Origin: Sodiomyces alkalinus F11
Taxonomy: Eukaryota > Ascomycota > Sordariomycetes > Glomerellales > Plectosphaerellaceae
Length of the DNA stretch: 64,000 bases
Assembly: GCF_003711515.1 (NCBI RefSeq)
Contig: NW_021167083.1
Span: 751,464 to 815,463 of the forward strand
Reading direction: 5' to 3'
Below the pieces are notes generated by a model. The model was not told the origin of the DNA. It did no database searches and worked only from the letters and a program-made list of their open reading frames with translations. The position numbers and the translations under genes are program-made. Position 1 is the stretch's first letter, and the number at the start of each line of letters is the position of its first letter. Shown here one piece after another: positions 43,473 through 55,400 of the stretch.

Positions 43473-45822
43473 TTACGGACTCCCGCAGAATTCTTTCATC
43501 ACATGCACCAGCGTAGAGGCCACCGTCTCGACCGACTTCACGTCTACCCACTCCTCCTTGGAATGGAGACCATGACCCTTGGGCCCGTACAACACAGCCG
43601 GTATGCCCTTATCAGCAAGCAAGGCGCAGTCGGTCCAGTACGAAACAGGCTTGACCACGGCAGCCTCCCCGGAGACGGACTCGTGCGCGCGCTTCACGAG
43701 CTGAACGATAGGTTCCGTCTCCGGGACGGCGAACGGCGGCCGGAAGAAAGTGACCCTGACATGGTAGTTCAACTCCGGGCCGGCCACATTCTCCGCCGCG
43801 CGCCGCAGCAGCTCCAGCACCTCGCCGCGCACCGACTCGGGCGTCTCGCCGACGACGGTCCTCCGCTCCAGCACCACGGTGCATTTCGCGGGGTACGAGG
43901 CGGGTTCCTCCCCGCCGCGGACCATGGAAGCGTGCACGCTCGGCGGGCCCAGCAACGGGTCGTCTCTCGTCCCGGACAGTAAAGAGTCGGAATACCGCGC
44001 CAGCTCGACGAGGAAGGAGCCCGCGCGCGTGATGGCGTCGACGCCGAGGTCGAAGCGGGACCCGTGGGCCGCGACGCCGTGTATGTCGACCTCGAGCCAC
44101 GCGAAGCCGCGGTGGGCGTTGGCGAGGGTTTCGTCGGTGGGTTCGCACACGACGGCGGCGTCGGCGCGCCAGCCTGCTTCCAGGACTTGTTCGGTGCCGA
44201 TGCTGAGGTCTTCTTCGTCGGCTACGGCGGCGAGGAGCACGTCCCCTGCCAGGGGTGTTTTTTTCGCCTCGGCTAGGGCGACAAGGGAGGCGGCGAGCCC
44301 GGATTTCATGTCGGCGGAGCCGCGGCCGTAGAGTTTCCCGTTCTGGATGACGCCGCTGAGGGGGTCGCCTGAGTAGCTTGCTGTGGTGACGGTGTCGATG
44401 TGGCCGTTGAACATGAGGGATTTGCCACCCCCCGTGCCGCGGACGATTCCTACGACAGAAGGCCGGCCGGGGGTGGGTTCGATCCAGTGGGTTTCCATGT
44501 CGCGGTGTTCCAGCCACGCGGCGATGAATTGGGCGATTTCCGTCTCGCCGGGGCCTTGGACTGTTCCTGTCCCCGGGACGGCCGAGTTGATGCGCACCAG
44601 CGCCTGCGTGAGGGAGGTGGCGTCCTCGAGGCTGACGTCGCGGGGGGGCGGATAGGGTCTGCGGCCTTCGGTGCAGAGGAGCACGACGGTCGCGTCTGGG
44701 GTGAGGTTGAGACGTTGCCTGTCGTGAGGGGTCGAGGTCAGGCGACGGAGGGCAGCCAGGGTAGCGGCGCCGCAGGGTCCAGCTAGGACAGCAGCGGATG
44801 ATTCGACGAGTTCCTGGACGGCGAGGTGGGACTCGTGGTCGCTTACGGTGACGCTGGCGTCGACGCCGTCTCGTAGGAACGGCCAGGCGATGCTGGAGAC
44901 GGTGCCGGCGTCCATGCCGGCCATGATGGTGTGGGATGTCTGGATGGCGTCTGGGGATCCCTTGGCGAGGCTTTTCCAGAGGCAGGCGGCTGTGTCGGGC
45001 TCGACGGTCACGACTTTGGTGGTTTTGCCGGGGGACTTGTAGTGCGCCACCACGGCCTGAGCGAAGGAGCCCACGCCTACTGGTGCGATGACCAGGTCGG
45101 GAGGATGGCTGTCGAGTTGGTCGTCGACCTCTTTCAGCATTGTCTGGTAGCCTTGGACGATCCACTGCGTTTCTCGTCAGCACAGGATGGTGAGAGAGGG
45201 AGAGGGAGAGAGAGATATTGCCCCGACGCACGTTAGGAATCTCCTCATATCCAGCAAACGCCGTATCCTGCACCAACACGCCACTAGCCGCCACCGCATC
45301 CCGCGCAGACCTCAACACACTGTCGTCATACGTATCATCGATCTGCACAACATCAGCCCCTTCACTTCTGATCAACTCCACCGTAGTCGAGGGGAGCGCC
45401 CTGGGCACGTAAATCGACGTCCGGGCGCCTAGAATCGAACCCATGCGGGCCACCGCTCGACCATGATTCCCCTCGGTGGCGGCGAACAACCGGATCCCCT
45501 TCTCACTAGTAGCCTTCTTGACGCCCTGTAAGGGTGTCGACAGACTGAGACCCAATCTCTGGACGACGGCCCTGAACGTGCCCCATGAGGCGCCTAGGAT
45601 TTTGAACGAGGGGAGGCCGAACCGGTCACTCTCGTCCTTTACGTGGACGGCCTTGAGTCCCAGCTCTCGGGCGACGGAGTCTAGGGATACGAGTTTGGTG
45701 CGGGAGTAGCCGGGGAGTTGCTTGTGGAACGTTGCGACGTCGAGGTCGTTGGAGGTGGAGGTGGAGATGTGTGTCCAGTCACGAGCAGCTGGGTTATGAT
45801 AGACCTGACGGCGAGCAGACAT
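43473..45822 (-). CDS. Fusion: diaminopropionate ammonia-lyase-like PLP module + M20 deacylase/peptidase
   Basis: Two exons on the minus strand (45822-45232 and 45164-43473; donor gtgcgt, acceptor cgcag) encode 760 residues. Residues 1 to about 360 are a fold-type II PLP enzyme: KDESDRFGLPSFKILGASW carries the Schiff-base Lys74, ATEGNHGRAVA (115-125) follows, and GPCGAATLAAL lines the cofactor phosphate. This pattern fits diaminopropionate ammonia-lyase better than threonine dehydratase. Residues about 372-760 are an M20 (ArgE/DapE) metallohydrolase with GHIDTV (His452), GRGSADMKSG (Asp482), ADEED (Glu514/515), CEPTD and a late GPKGHGLHSKEEW histidine, so all expected metal ligands are present. 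The reading frame crosses the domain junction inside one exon, so the fusion is not an annotation artefact. The ATG at 45,822 is used; the upstream in-frame extension lacks an ATG. Substrates are inferred, not known. Confidence 0.85.
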
Positions 45823-46396
45823 GATGATGGATTCTTTTGCTCGTGGACGGGAGGGGGAATAGGGAAAAGTTGGGTCGAGTCCACGTTGCTGTTGTCGTTG
45901 GACAGACACTAAAGGACGTTAATGGAGACCGCTCCAGTTTATTTTTACCGACGAGATACGGTATGCAAGCTGAGCTTCTTACTGGTATAAGTGAAGTGGG
46001 CTTTGCGGCTTTCGACTCGCGCCCCATCTCGACAAAAGACCTGCCTCATCACGTTAGTCGCATTTGTCCGCTGCACGATGATGCATTCATCTTACCGAAT
46101 AATAAGACCATCGATCCATATCTTGTGGACACATGCAAATCCCCTATAAACCGTCGAACGGACCAAGACGATGAAAACAACATCGCTATGCTATGTCTTG
46201 GGAAAACTCGCTACTCTACTCTTCCCTGTTATACCTTTTTTTTCTTGTTTTTTTCTTTTCTTTTGTTTTTCCCCACCAAGAACCCTCCTGTGTAGTGATA
46301 CACCCACGAAACGGGTACAATCTAAAGCCCTCAAGCCTTTTCCCAAACCCAGTCCAATTACCGTTCCGGACTCCTTTAACGAACACATGGACTTCC
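45823..46396. other. Intergenic, same-strand genes
   Basis: This 574-bp stretch holds the promoter of the fusion enzyme and the 3' flank of the CM1-domain gene. A T-rich tract lies at 46,230-46,275. No other feature was recognised. Confidence 0.5.
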
Positions 46397-49300
46397 CTAT
46401 CCCATGCGGTTCCGAAGCCCGCTCGCCCGTCCAAACCCCGGAATCCACTTCCGCCGGGAACCGTTGTGGTCCCTCCCTCCGCCATGCAAACTCGCCCCCC
46501 CTTCCATCGCCCCTTCAACGACACCAGCCGTCGGCGTCGCGTCTCCGCCCCAAGATCCCTGATTCTTCCCCGGCGTGTTAGGCGCCATCGCCACAGGCGT
46601 CACGGGCGTCGTCGGCAACGGCATTTGCATTTGCAACGACGACCCGCCATCAACCACGGGTGCGCCTTCCGATTCCACCACGCTGCTCCCCCTCCGCCGT
46701 TGCGGCTGCGGCTGCCGCTGAATCGGCGGCGGCGTGGCGCCCAGCGCGCGGGTATCGTCGTCCATCATCACCTTGCTGCGGTGGATCCACGACGGCGTGC
46801 CGCACGTTACGTGGCCGTGGCCGTCGTCTGCCTCGTCTACCGTCGTCGTCGTCGTCGGCGGGTCAGCGGCGGCCACTTTTTCGGTCGCCGGGCTGGGCTG
46901 GGTAGGTGACGGCGCGGAGCCTGTACCGCCGAGGGAGCGACGCCAGAGACTGTTGATCCTGCGGCTGGTGCGGGGCGTCGACGTCGACGTTGTAGGTCGC
47001 GACAGAGGCGGGTATGCGCGATTGTTTCCCTGCTTTGCATCTGTCGTCGCAGTAGCCGTCGTCGTCGTCTTCTGCTGCGGCAATGAGAGACGCGCCGGCC
47101 TGTTCCGGCCATCGTCGCTGTTGCGCCGCACCGCTCGTATGAACGAGTTTCGTAGCTTACTGTTCGTATTCGTATTCGTATTCGAATTCGCACTTGCACT
47201 GGCATTTGCATCTGCATTTCCAGTTGCACCCGCATTCTCGGCATTCTCGGCTTGTCCTTGTTTAGTTGTCGTTGCTGCTGCGCTCGCAGATCCCGTTCGC
47301 GCGTGCAAACTCGATCTCCTGTTAGGAGGCGGAGGCGCCACTCCTGGACCAAAGAGCGCTTGCTGGATGGGCACCAGGTCTTCCAAGGGATCAGGCCAGA
47401 CCAGAGGAGCCCCGTCAGTCCCCGGCCCCTCGGATGACGATGGGCCGGGACCGACCATAGCACGGGTTTTCCAGCCCGCCGCACTCGCCGGGAATCCGAA
47501 GAGATCCGGCGACCCTCGGCCGCCGCGTCGCTTCGTCTCTTTTCCTTGCTGGAGCCAGATATCCAAGCTCGATTCGAGGGACTGGATTGACGCGCCATCA
47601 TCGTCGTCGTCATGGTCGTCGTCCGAGTCCGAGTCCGAGTCCCACGCATTCCCCTTCCCACCGAAAGACGCCGTCGTCTCGTCGGCCGACCGAGGTCGTG
47701 CATGGGACCGCAGCATCCGGTCGTCGAAGTAACTGCCGCCCACAAAGCTTCTTCTTTTGGTAGGAGCGATGACCTTTGGCTGAGGACGAGAAACGGAAAC
47801 GCCGTCATTATCTTCCGGCGTCTGCACTTCGTGCTTTCTACCCACGCTGTCCGTCGGCGGTCGGCTATCGGAGATGCTGCCATTGCTCCGCTCGCCAAAC
47901 GTACCCGACTGTGCGAGCGTGTCGGTCGAGTTCGACGTCTCGAAACGCCTCAGGGTAGACGTCGAGATGGTGTCGGGTGTCGGAGGTAGGCCCTGGTCGG
48001 ACTGACGGTGGCCGCTCGGCGGCGTATCGGTGTGCACTCTCCGTAGAGCCTCACGCTTCTCCATCTTCGACTTGGTCTGGGACTGCGAAACTCGCTGCTG
48101 TTTGGAAGGACTGGTACTGGTCGGCTCGCCCTGCAGAGATCGGTCAAGCCGTTCGATCCGTTGCAGGGGAGAGCGCTCGATAACGTCGTTGATGGACTGG
48201 AACCGGCCACCGCTGCTTGTTCGGCTCGCGGAGCCCGAGCTTGGTCCGCGATGTGGGGTGGCCGCACTGGGCCGCGGGGTGCTTCCCCGGTCATCTGGGC
48301 TGAAATGAATGTTGTTGTTGCCGTCGATGGGTAAAGGCTCGTCCAGGGGTGACCGGGGCTTATCCCGGCTTCCCTTGTCGCCGTAGATGCTGACGAACGA
48401 GCTCTCGCTGAGGACGCTGAGGCTCGGGCTCATCGCCCCTGAATACCGGGCCATCTCGATATCCGAAACACCAACACCGTCGGCAAGCATCTTAGGCGAG
48501 CTGAGCAGGCCTGCCTGGGTGCCCAGGAGCACATGCCGTAGATTGGCCGTGTTTTCGGTATTGTCGGAAAGGAAACTGGGCATCCGGTTCACAGCCTTGA
48601 GTTCCTCCCGCAGCCGGAGTAGATCACCCGGGTTCTCGGCGGATGTCGGCGCGCCGGGAGTTGGGTCGAGCCCTTCCAAGTGGATGTAGCCCGCCGCCTC
48701 AACCTGTCTCACCATTTCCCGTTCTTTGAGGAGTTGCTCCACCTGAGCCTCGAGCAGGATGATCATTTGCACTGCTTCCTGGACCGCCTTGTCCCGTTTC
48801 TCCAACTCTTCCAGAAGCCTATCGTTGACATCCTCCATCTGTCGCTTGTTGGCTTCGAGAGATTCGACGCGTTCCTCGAGGGCGTTTTGGCGTTCGCGGC
48901 GGTGGAAAAGCTCGAGTTTGAGGTCGAAATTCTGCTTGTGAAGCGTAGAAACCGTCTGCGCGGAGACATTTGCGTTAGCATTCATATGGGTAGGATATAG
49001 AAAGCGGGAACTCGTATCGTGAGAGGTTATAGGGGCGAGCACTCACGGCTTCCATCTCCTTGACGCCCATCCCCTTCTTCTTGGGAGGCTCTGCGGCGGT
49101 TGTGCTCGAGCCTAATGTGGATGCACGGCCGTCGGAGGAGGAGCCTGGTTGGGCGGGCGAGGTCTGGGCGGTGCGCGAGCGTTCTTCCATAGAAGCGGCC
49201 ATATCCTGTCTCAACCGCGCGATGGCATTCCTCTCGGCTTCTTCTCTGGTTTTCTGCAGACGCTCCTGTAAGAAGCTCGAGACTGCGCTCTGGCTCTGGC

Positions 49301-49595
49301 TCTGGCCTTGGGGTTCTTGCGTCATCCGAGGGACTACCGACTGTGGACGCGGCGTTATGGGCGGTTTGACGCTGGCGTTGTGATGGTATCGATGTGAAGG
49401 GTGGGCAGCGGAGGCGGGCCGAGGAGGGGGTTCGGTGGCGAGCCGGGAGGAAGAGCTATTTGCGCTATGGGGCGTCATCCTGGTGCTGGAAGTGCTCGTC
49501 GACGATCTCGAGGGGGCTCGGGGGTAGTGCGAGAGAGAACGCCGAGATGACCTCTCCGGGTCACGGGCGTAATTTGAGTTTGCAAATCCGTCCAT
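46397..49595 (-). CDS. CM1 (centrosomin N-terminal motif) microtubule-organiser candidate
   Basis: Two exons on the minus strand (49595-49047 and 48955-46397; donor gtgagt, acceptor cgcgcag) encode 1,035 residues. The first ~100 residues are Ser/Pro/Arg-rich. The intron splits a conserved motif GMGVKEMEA|TVSTLHKQNFDLKLELFHRR (about 175-205), the Cnn_1N/CM1 signature by which Mto1, ApsB, Pcp1 and centrosomin recruit gamma-tubulin complexes. A coiled coil follows to about residue 290 (LEERVESLEANKRQMEDVNDRLLEELEKR). The remaining ~700 residues are low-complexity and disordered, with His, Asp and repeated Asn/Thr/Ala stretches (e.g. NADANASASANSNTNTNTN) encoded by simple repeats. Which of the CM1 families it belongs to is not decided; the C-terminal PACT or MASC targeting domains were not recognised. 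The start is the ATG at 49,595; an in-frame open stretch continues upstream. Confidence 0.75.
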
Positions 49596-51890
49596 TGTGA
49601 AGACGAACACTGGAGCGACTGGAGGTGGATGGCGGCCGAGATGGGATGTACACGAAAGGCGGTGTGTTGGGTGATGGACGGCACCGTGGTAGGTATTGTG
49701 ATAGTTGCTACTGCTACTGTTACTGCACGCGAGATGTACGCAAGATGCACGCAAGACGCACGCGAGAAATGGTCGATGACCTAGTGGAACAGGTGCCGTA
49801 AGCGGATAGTCCGTCAGGGGGGCGAGTAGGGGTGAGTGCGAAGAGTGCGAAGATGTCGACACCCGTCAAACGCGAGGACGGCCAGACATCGGATGGATCG
49901 CCATGTGGGAGCAACGAATGGCGATGTTTCGTCGTAATGTCTTGGACAGCGGGTGATGACGAAAATTATCCCTAGAGACGACGGCCTTGATCGGTAGGGA
50001 AAGTAGATGAGCTGACTGGAGAGTGGCGGTCCGTGAATGTCGACTGGTTGTACGAAGGTGTAGAGGCGAGGCGAGGCGAGGCGAGGTGACTGGCTCGAAG
50101 TAAGGAAGGACGGATGAATTATGCGGTCGGTATCAATGGCGTTGGAAGAGTGAGATTGAGACGTCGAGGCAAAATTCCAGTCGAAACGTTGTCCAGCAAC
50201 GAACGAGGAGGAACGGACTTGTCTCAGACCTCCGTCTGACCCCTGTCGGCTGGGATATAGTTGGTCTCTGGGTCTTGGGTATGGCGCCCTGCGGATTGAT
50301 TACACGTGTAGTAGTAAAGTCGGCCAGTTATGCGTAGACGTAGCGTAGCGTTGAGGACAACCGACAGCGACGGAGGGACGGCGGTGATAGGGCACGGATG
50401 CTCGCTGATGCGGTTGCCCGGTGTGGTGCTCAGAATTGATAAATAATCGAGATTGGAATGGACCCCGAGCAAATTACTGGGCCCCAGCAAGGATTCTTGC
50501 TGACGAACCGTCGGTGATTTCGCCTAAAGAAGGTTATAAGTTGAGTAAATGCAGGCAATCAATGATAATACCAGAAGAAAAAGAAAAAGGAATAGAGATG
50601 GTGGTGAAGCAGTAGGAAAGGGAGAAGCGGTGAAGAGAAGGAAAGGAGGAGAATGATGAAGGAGGAAAAGAAGATATGATGTAAAGGAGGAGGAGGAGAG
50701 GAGGGTGAATAAAGGGATGGATGAAAGGGATGGACTGCGGGATAAAGGGAGGAGATAAAGGTAGGGCGAGGATAACGGACCTATGACGAATGAGCCAAAG
50801 GAAATAAAAGCTGAAGATGAAGATGAAGATGAAGAAAAGAAAGTAAAAGACGTATTGACGGTTCTGTGCCCTCTTCAATCGTCTTGTGTTCCGCTTCGTT
50901 TGTTGGTCAATTGATCAAAGTGGGAAAAAAACGAGAGAATGGAATTGTGCACAGGGGTTGGGGCCTTGGCTCTTTTGGTCTTTTGGTGTTTTGCTGCCTT
51001 GGGCCTTCCTATCACACTGATCGACCAATCAATGGCTGTTCGTGCCTTGGAGTGTGGTGGCTTAATTAACGGCGGGGGACGTTACGGGTGTGTCATGGAG
51101 GGGATGGCTGAGGTTTCTTTTGTTAGCGTGCTTTGATGTTGTATGTACCTGGCTACTTCCCAACGGTTTTAACGGCATCGTCCAAACAATGCCTTGTACA
51201 AGGTAGGTACCTTAGGTACTGTACCAGGAGCACTAGTGACAGTCAGTGGCTGTTTTAGCGTCCGTTTCAGTGGTCCCTGACAGCGGGAAAGACGATCGTC
51301 TACCTACCTAGGCACCTAGTAAGTTTACACCACAAGATTAGCATACATTTTCCAGTTTGCCTCTACGTAGTGTCGCTATCTTCCCTCCTCTATTATTTGC
51401 AGTCGGGTTCAGTTAAGCCTACACTTCGTCTTTCTATCTTTCCTGCTATTTCTGTCTGTATTGGGCATCTTGTTCTTCCCTTGATTCTATGAGGACACTC
51501 CTCGGTACTCCGCCGTACCTTGCTAACAACATGTACCTTACTCACATTCTCGTCTCTTCAAAGTGACATAAACGACGGTCACACGGCCCCTGCAGGCTGC
51601 GTCCCACTTCATCCCACTAGGGGAGCTCTCCGGTCCAATAGCGGCCTTTTCCACCGAGACGGGTACCGTTGTACATACAGAGCCATCCTGGTCCCCAGTT
51701 CCCTAAGAGCCGACTGGGTCTTATGCTAGGAGAACAAATACGGGATAGCGTCTTGACTCGCAAGTGCGTGCATACATACAAAGTGGGATTTGCATTACTA
51801 TAGAGAGTGTTTGCTGGGACAAACGACTTGAAAACTGCTCTTCCCACCCTCATCTAAGTGTAAACTGAAGCTGGCCCACTTTAAAGTCCG
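49596..51890. other. Intergenic edge of the gene-rich region
   Basis: These 2.3 kb lie between the CM1-protein start and the RIP-mutated zone. They include gaggcgaggcg repeats near 50,065-50,085, a purine-rich tract at 50,570-50,860 and TACCTTAGGTA units at 51,203-51,222 and 51,301-51,320. CpA and TpG are present at ordinary levels, so RIP has not visibly acted here. No gene was recognised. Confidence 0.5.
50570..50860. repeat. Purine-rich (AGG/GAA) low-complexity tract
   Basis: About 290 bp of almost uninterrupted purines on the plus strand (gaaggaggaaaag, ggaggaggagagg, gaagatgaagatgaaga). It is a polypurine-polypyrimidine stretch of no known function. Confidence 0.6.
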
Positions 51891-52374
51891 GCACTCTTGG
51901 CAGCCTGGCGTTCGTACTAGTACTACCGCCCGGGCCCCTATTACGGCTTTTTGCGGTGTTTTACGGCCGACTTCCTCTTACAGTATATAGCTATACTACC
52001 CGTATTCCTATATACTTTCGAATATATAGGTTATAGTCCGTTTTTAGGTAGATATAGTAATAAAAACTACACGTATCGTCTATAGTTTGGACGTTTAGAC
52101 TATCCTGTTTTATATATCTGTTTTATACAGTTCTATAGTCCCCGTAGATTTTTTCCACGCCGTATCTACGCCGTAGTTCGTATCGCTCTAACGCCGTCTA
52201 AAATTAGGATAGTTAGTTAATCCGACCGCGAGCCTAAGCGCTACTATAGTAACGGTATTATTAAACTGTTTTCCGAGTTCGGGTTTTATCCGCGGTTATA
52301 TCGAAGGATTTACGCTACCTATATTACCTGTAATGCTAACCGTCGAGCCGCCCGTCCTACACCTCCTATAGGTT

Positions 52375-52495
52375 CTACGGCTCCTCTACCACCTATTCTA
52401 ACCGGCCACCCTCCACCATAGCCTACCTCTACGCCTCCTTAATCACCCGTTCTAACAGGTAACCCTCTACTATAGCCTGCCCCTACGCCTCCTCC
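52375..52495 (+). repeat. Two imperfect ~50-bp direct repeats
   Basis: Two copies of a ctattctaaccgg...ccctccaccatagcctacctctacgcctcc type unit lie next to each other (about 52,390-52,438 and 52,445-52,492). They differ mainly by C/T changes. They would encode Pro/Thr-rich repeats at the N-terminal side of the Helitron protein. Confidence 0.55.
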
Positions 52496-52499
52496 CCGA

Positions 52500-55400
52500 A
52501 GGGGTGGCCGTCGTCGTGGCTATAGCCGTAACCAGCTCTATAACGCTCTATAGTTAATAGCGGGTTATTACTATTCTTCCTATAACCGTTACCTTATAAC
52601 GGCTGCTTTTAGTACCCGTCGAAATAGTGCCCCCTATAATACCTATAACGATTATAGTAATAGTAGAGCGCGTCGTAGGGCGGCCGTTACTACTAGCTAG
52701 CGTAGAGCACGCCCGTAACCTGACCGCTACGTAGAGCGTACTAGGCCGCTAGGGTAGTATTAGCTGGGTATTACGGTTAATTATTACGACCTTAGATTAA
52801 TACGGGTAGAGTGTGAATATTACGCTATACTCTATTAGATTAGAGAGAAGTTATAGATTAGTTTTCTATCCCCGTTATTAACTATTAGCTAACCGATACT
52901 ATCTTCTATTACTTAGGAATCGTCGCCTACAAACCCGAAATTTAGCACTTATTATAACCAGGGCGATATCGACGTTCCCGTTATCTCCCTATTACCCGAC
53001 TTCTTCTAACGCCTACTATACACGGATACTGCCTAAGCCGCGGATTATCGTAAGAGGATCCGTTGATATAATAATACCTTTACGTTTACTTCTATATAAT
53101 ATACGGAGACCCGTTAAGGTGCCGCTACCGGTAGCGTAATAGCTTTCTAGATCCACGGTACCCTTTACTATTATACGGGGCCGTTAAGTGCTATAGGCTA
53201 ACTCCCCGCCTTTACCTAGCTATACTTTTATGATTCGTAGGCTATTACCGACTACCGCCTTATAAATACCTAAAGCCTTAACTCCACGCTAGACTATTAT
53301 ATCCTAGGGGAGATTTCGGACTTCTTGCACGAGTATAACCCCTTCGTTAACCTATATAAAACGGCCCGTGAACGCTTTAACTCCCTCCGCGAATAGTGCC
53401 GTATAATACTTGACCCCTGTATAGAATTAGTTATTAAGTAGGGCGCCGATATACGACGCGAGAATCTGCCCGTTACAGACGAGGTTATAGCTATTATACC
53501 GGACGAGTAGGGTAAACGTTACTATAGGGATATTATCGTCGTAGAGAGACGGTTTAACGGTAGCGTTAGCGGCCTTAGGCGGATAGACTATAAGTATCCT
53601 GCCTACCTGCCGTTATCTTACCCGCTTATATATCCGCGAGGCGGTTCCGGATATTACTAGCAGTTATAGTTACGGGATATTTATAACCGTTAGCGGCAGA
53701 ATACCGAGGTGAAATTCCGTTAGTTCTGCAGTTATATACTATACCCGCGATACTAGTAGAGGTTTATACCCTTTACCTACAGCCGTCTTTTCTAGTAGTT
53801 TTTAGTAGATCTATAGGTATTCTGCGATTAGAAGAAGCTTTTATAGATCTAGTATTACTAGAACGAGTTACGGGCTAACGTATATAACGGCTTATAGGAT
53901 TAGGCGTATAAGGCTAACGGCGATACCCGTAGTATTAGCCGATGGATCGTCTTACCGTTAAATTATATTAGCGGCTAGCGGTTTATCTTATAGTGCTATT
54001 AAGATTCTATAGTAATTATACGGGCTCTCGGCGCTCCGACCTTTTTTATTACCTTTACGGCTTATCCTACCTAGCTAGAGATTATATGGGAGCTTTAGCT
54101 AGGTTAGACTACCAGTAACTGGCCCGATTTAGTTAGCCGGGTATTCGAGTTAAAGTCCCGCGACCTAGAATAGCAGCTACGCGATAGTCTATTTAGTGAG
54201 TTTACGGGGATTATATAGACTATAGAATACTAGAAGCATAGTCTTCTATATTGTTATATCCTTCTTTTCCTTACGCCGCGGGCGGCCGAGATATATAGAG
54301 ACCCCGTAACTATCGATAAGATTATCTCTGCGGAGTTACTGGACCGCGAGTCGGATCCTACTAGCCGTCTGTTTAATATTATTAGTAAGAATATAATATA
54401 TAGTCCTTACGGTGATAATAACCCTTCTACGCCGTGTATATAGCCGTAGCCTAGCGATAAGAACTGTATAAAGTGCTTTAAGCGGTTTCCTAAGCCGTAC
54501 TGCCTAGAAACGATTATACGGGAGGATACTTATCCCAAATACAGGCGCTATAACTCTAGCCTATATATTATAAAGAGAGGTCGTATAGGAGAGGTCCCTC
54601 TTAATGACCGTTTTATTATTCCCTATAGCCCGTATCTCTACCTCCGCTACGGTGCCTATGTTAACGTTAAAATTTACGGATCTATTAAGGTAAGTTATCT
54701 TCTCCTGTATATCTGCCTCCATTACGGCGTATATATTAATATTATCTTTTACGGATTTATTTAGGCGATTAAGTACGTCTATAAGTACGTTTATAAGGGC
54801 ACCGACCGCACGGCTACGCGTATATCGGGCGAAAAGAGCGAGGACGAGGTTAATATCTATCTCTAGAGTCGCTATATCGGTCCCGCGGAGGCCGTTATTC
54901 AGTTATTCGAGTTCCCCGTGCACCGTGAGTATCCGCCCGTTATACGTCTTCCGGTTTACCTTAAGGGATAGTAGTCTATATACTTCGGCGATAACGTAAC
55001 CGTAAGCTAAATTAAGTGTATATTATAGGAGTAGAAGACTTAGCTAATAGCCTTTTTTGACTATAACCGTGATAACGCCAATAGCTATAAGTTATTCTAT
55101 TACTAGTTTCCTAGCCGTTACACGTGGAAACCGTAGCAGTTTACTTAATAGCCGAGGCAGCGTGGATTTTAAATCGGCCGTCTACGGTATATACTCCTAA
55201 TGGCTAGAGAGGCGTACTATTTACGGTTACTCTTAGTCTTTATTAGAGGGCCGACTTCCTTTACCGACCTTTATACCGTGGAGGGGACTATCTATAATAC
55301 CTACCGCGAGGCCTACATTACGGCCGGGCTTTTACACGATAACCGTTACTGGGTTATTTATTTTAAGGAGGCTATTATTTAGAAGACCGGGCGTGCGTTA

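Noticed and set aside
55200..55382. 60-codon plus-strand open frame in the RIP block
   Set aside because: It is a stop-free stretch of the degenerate Helitron protein between its Rep and helicase parts, not a separate gene.
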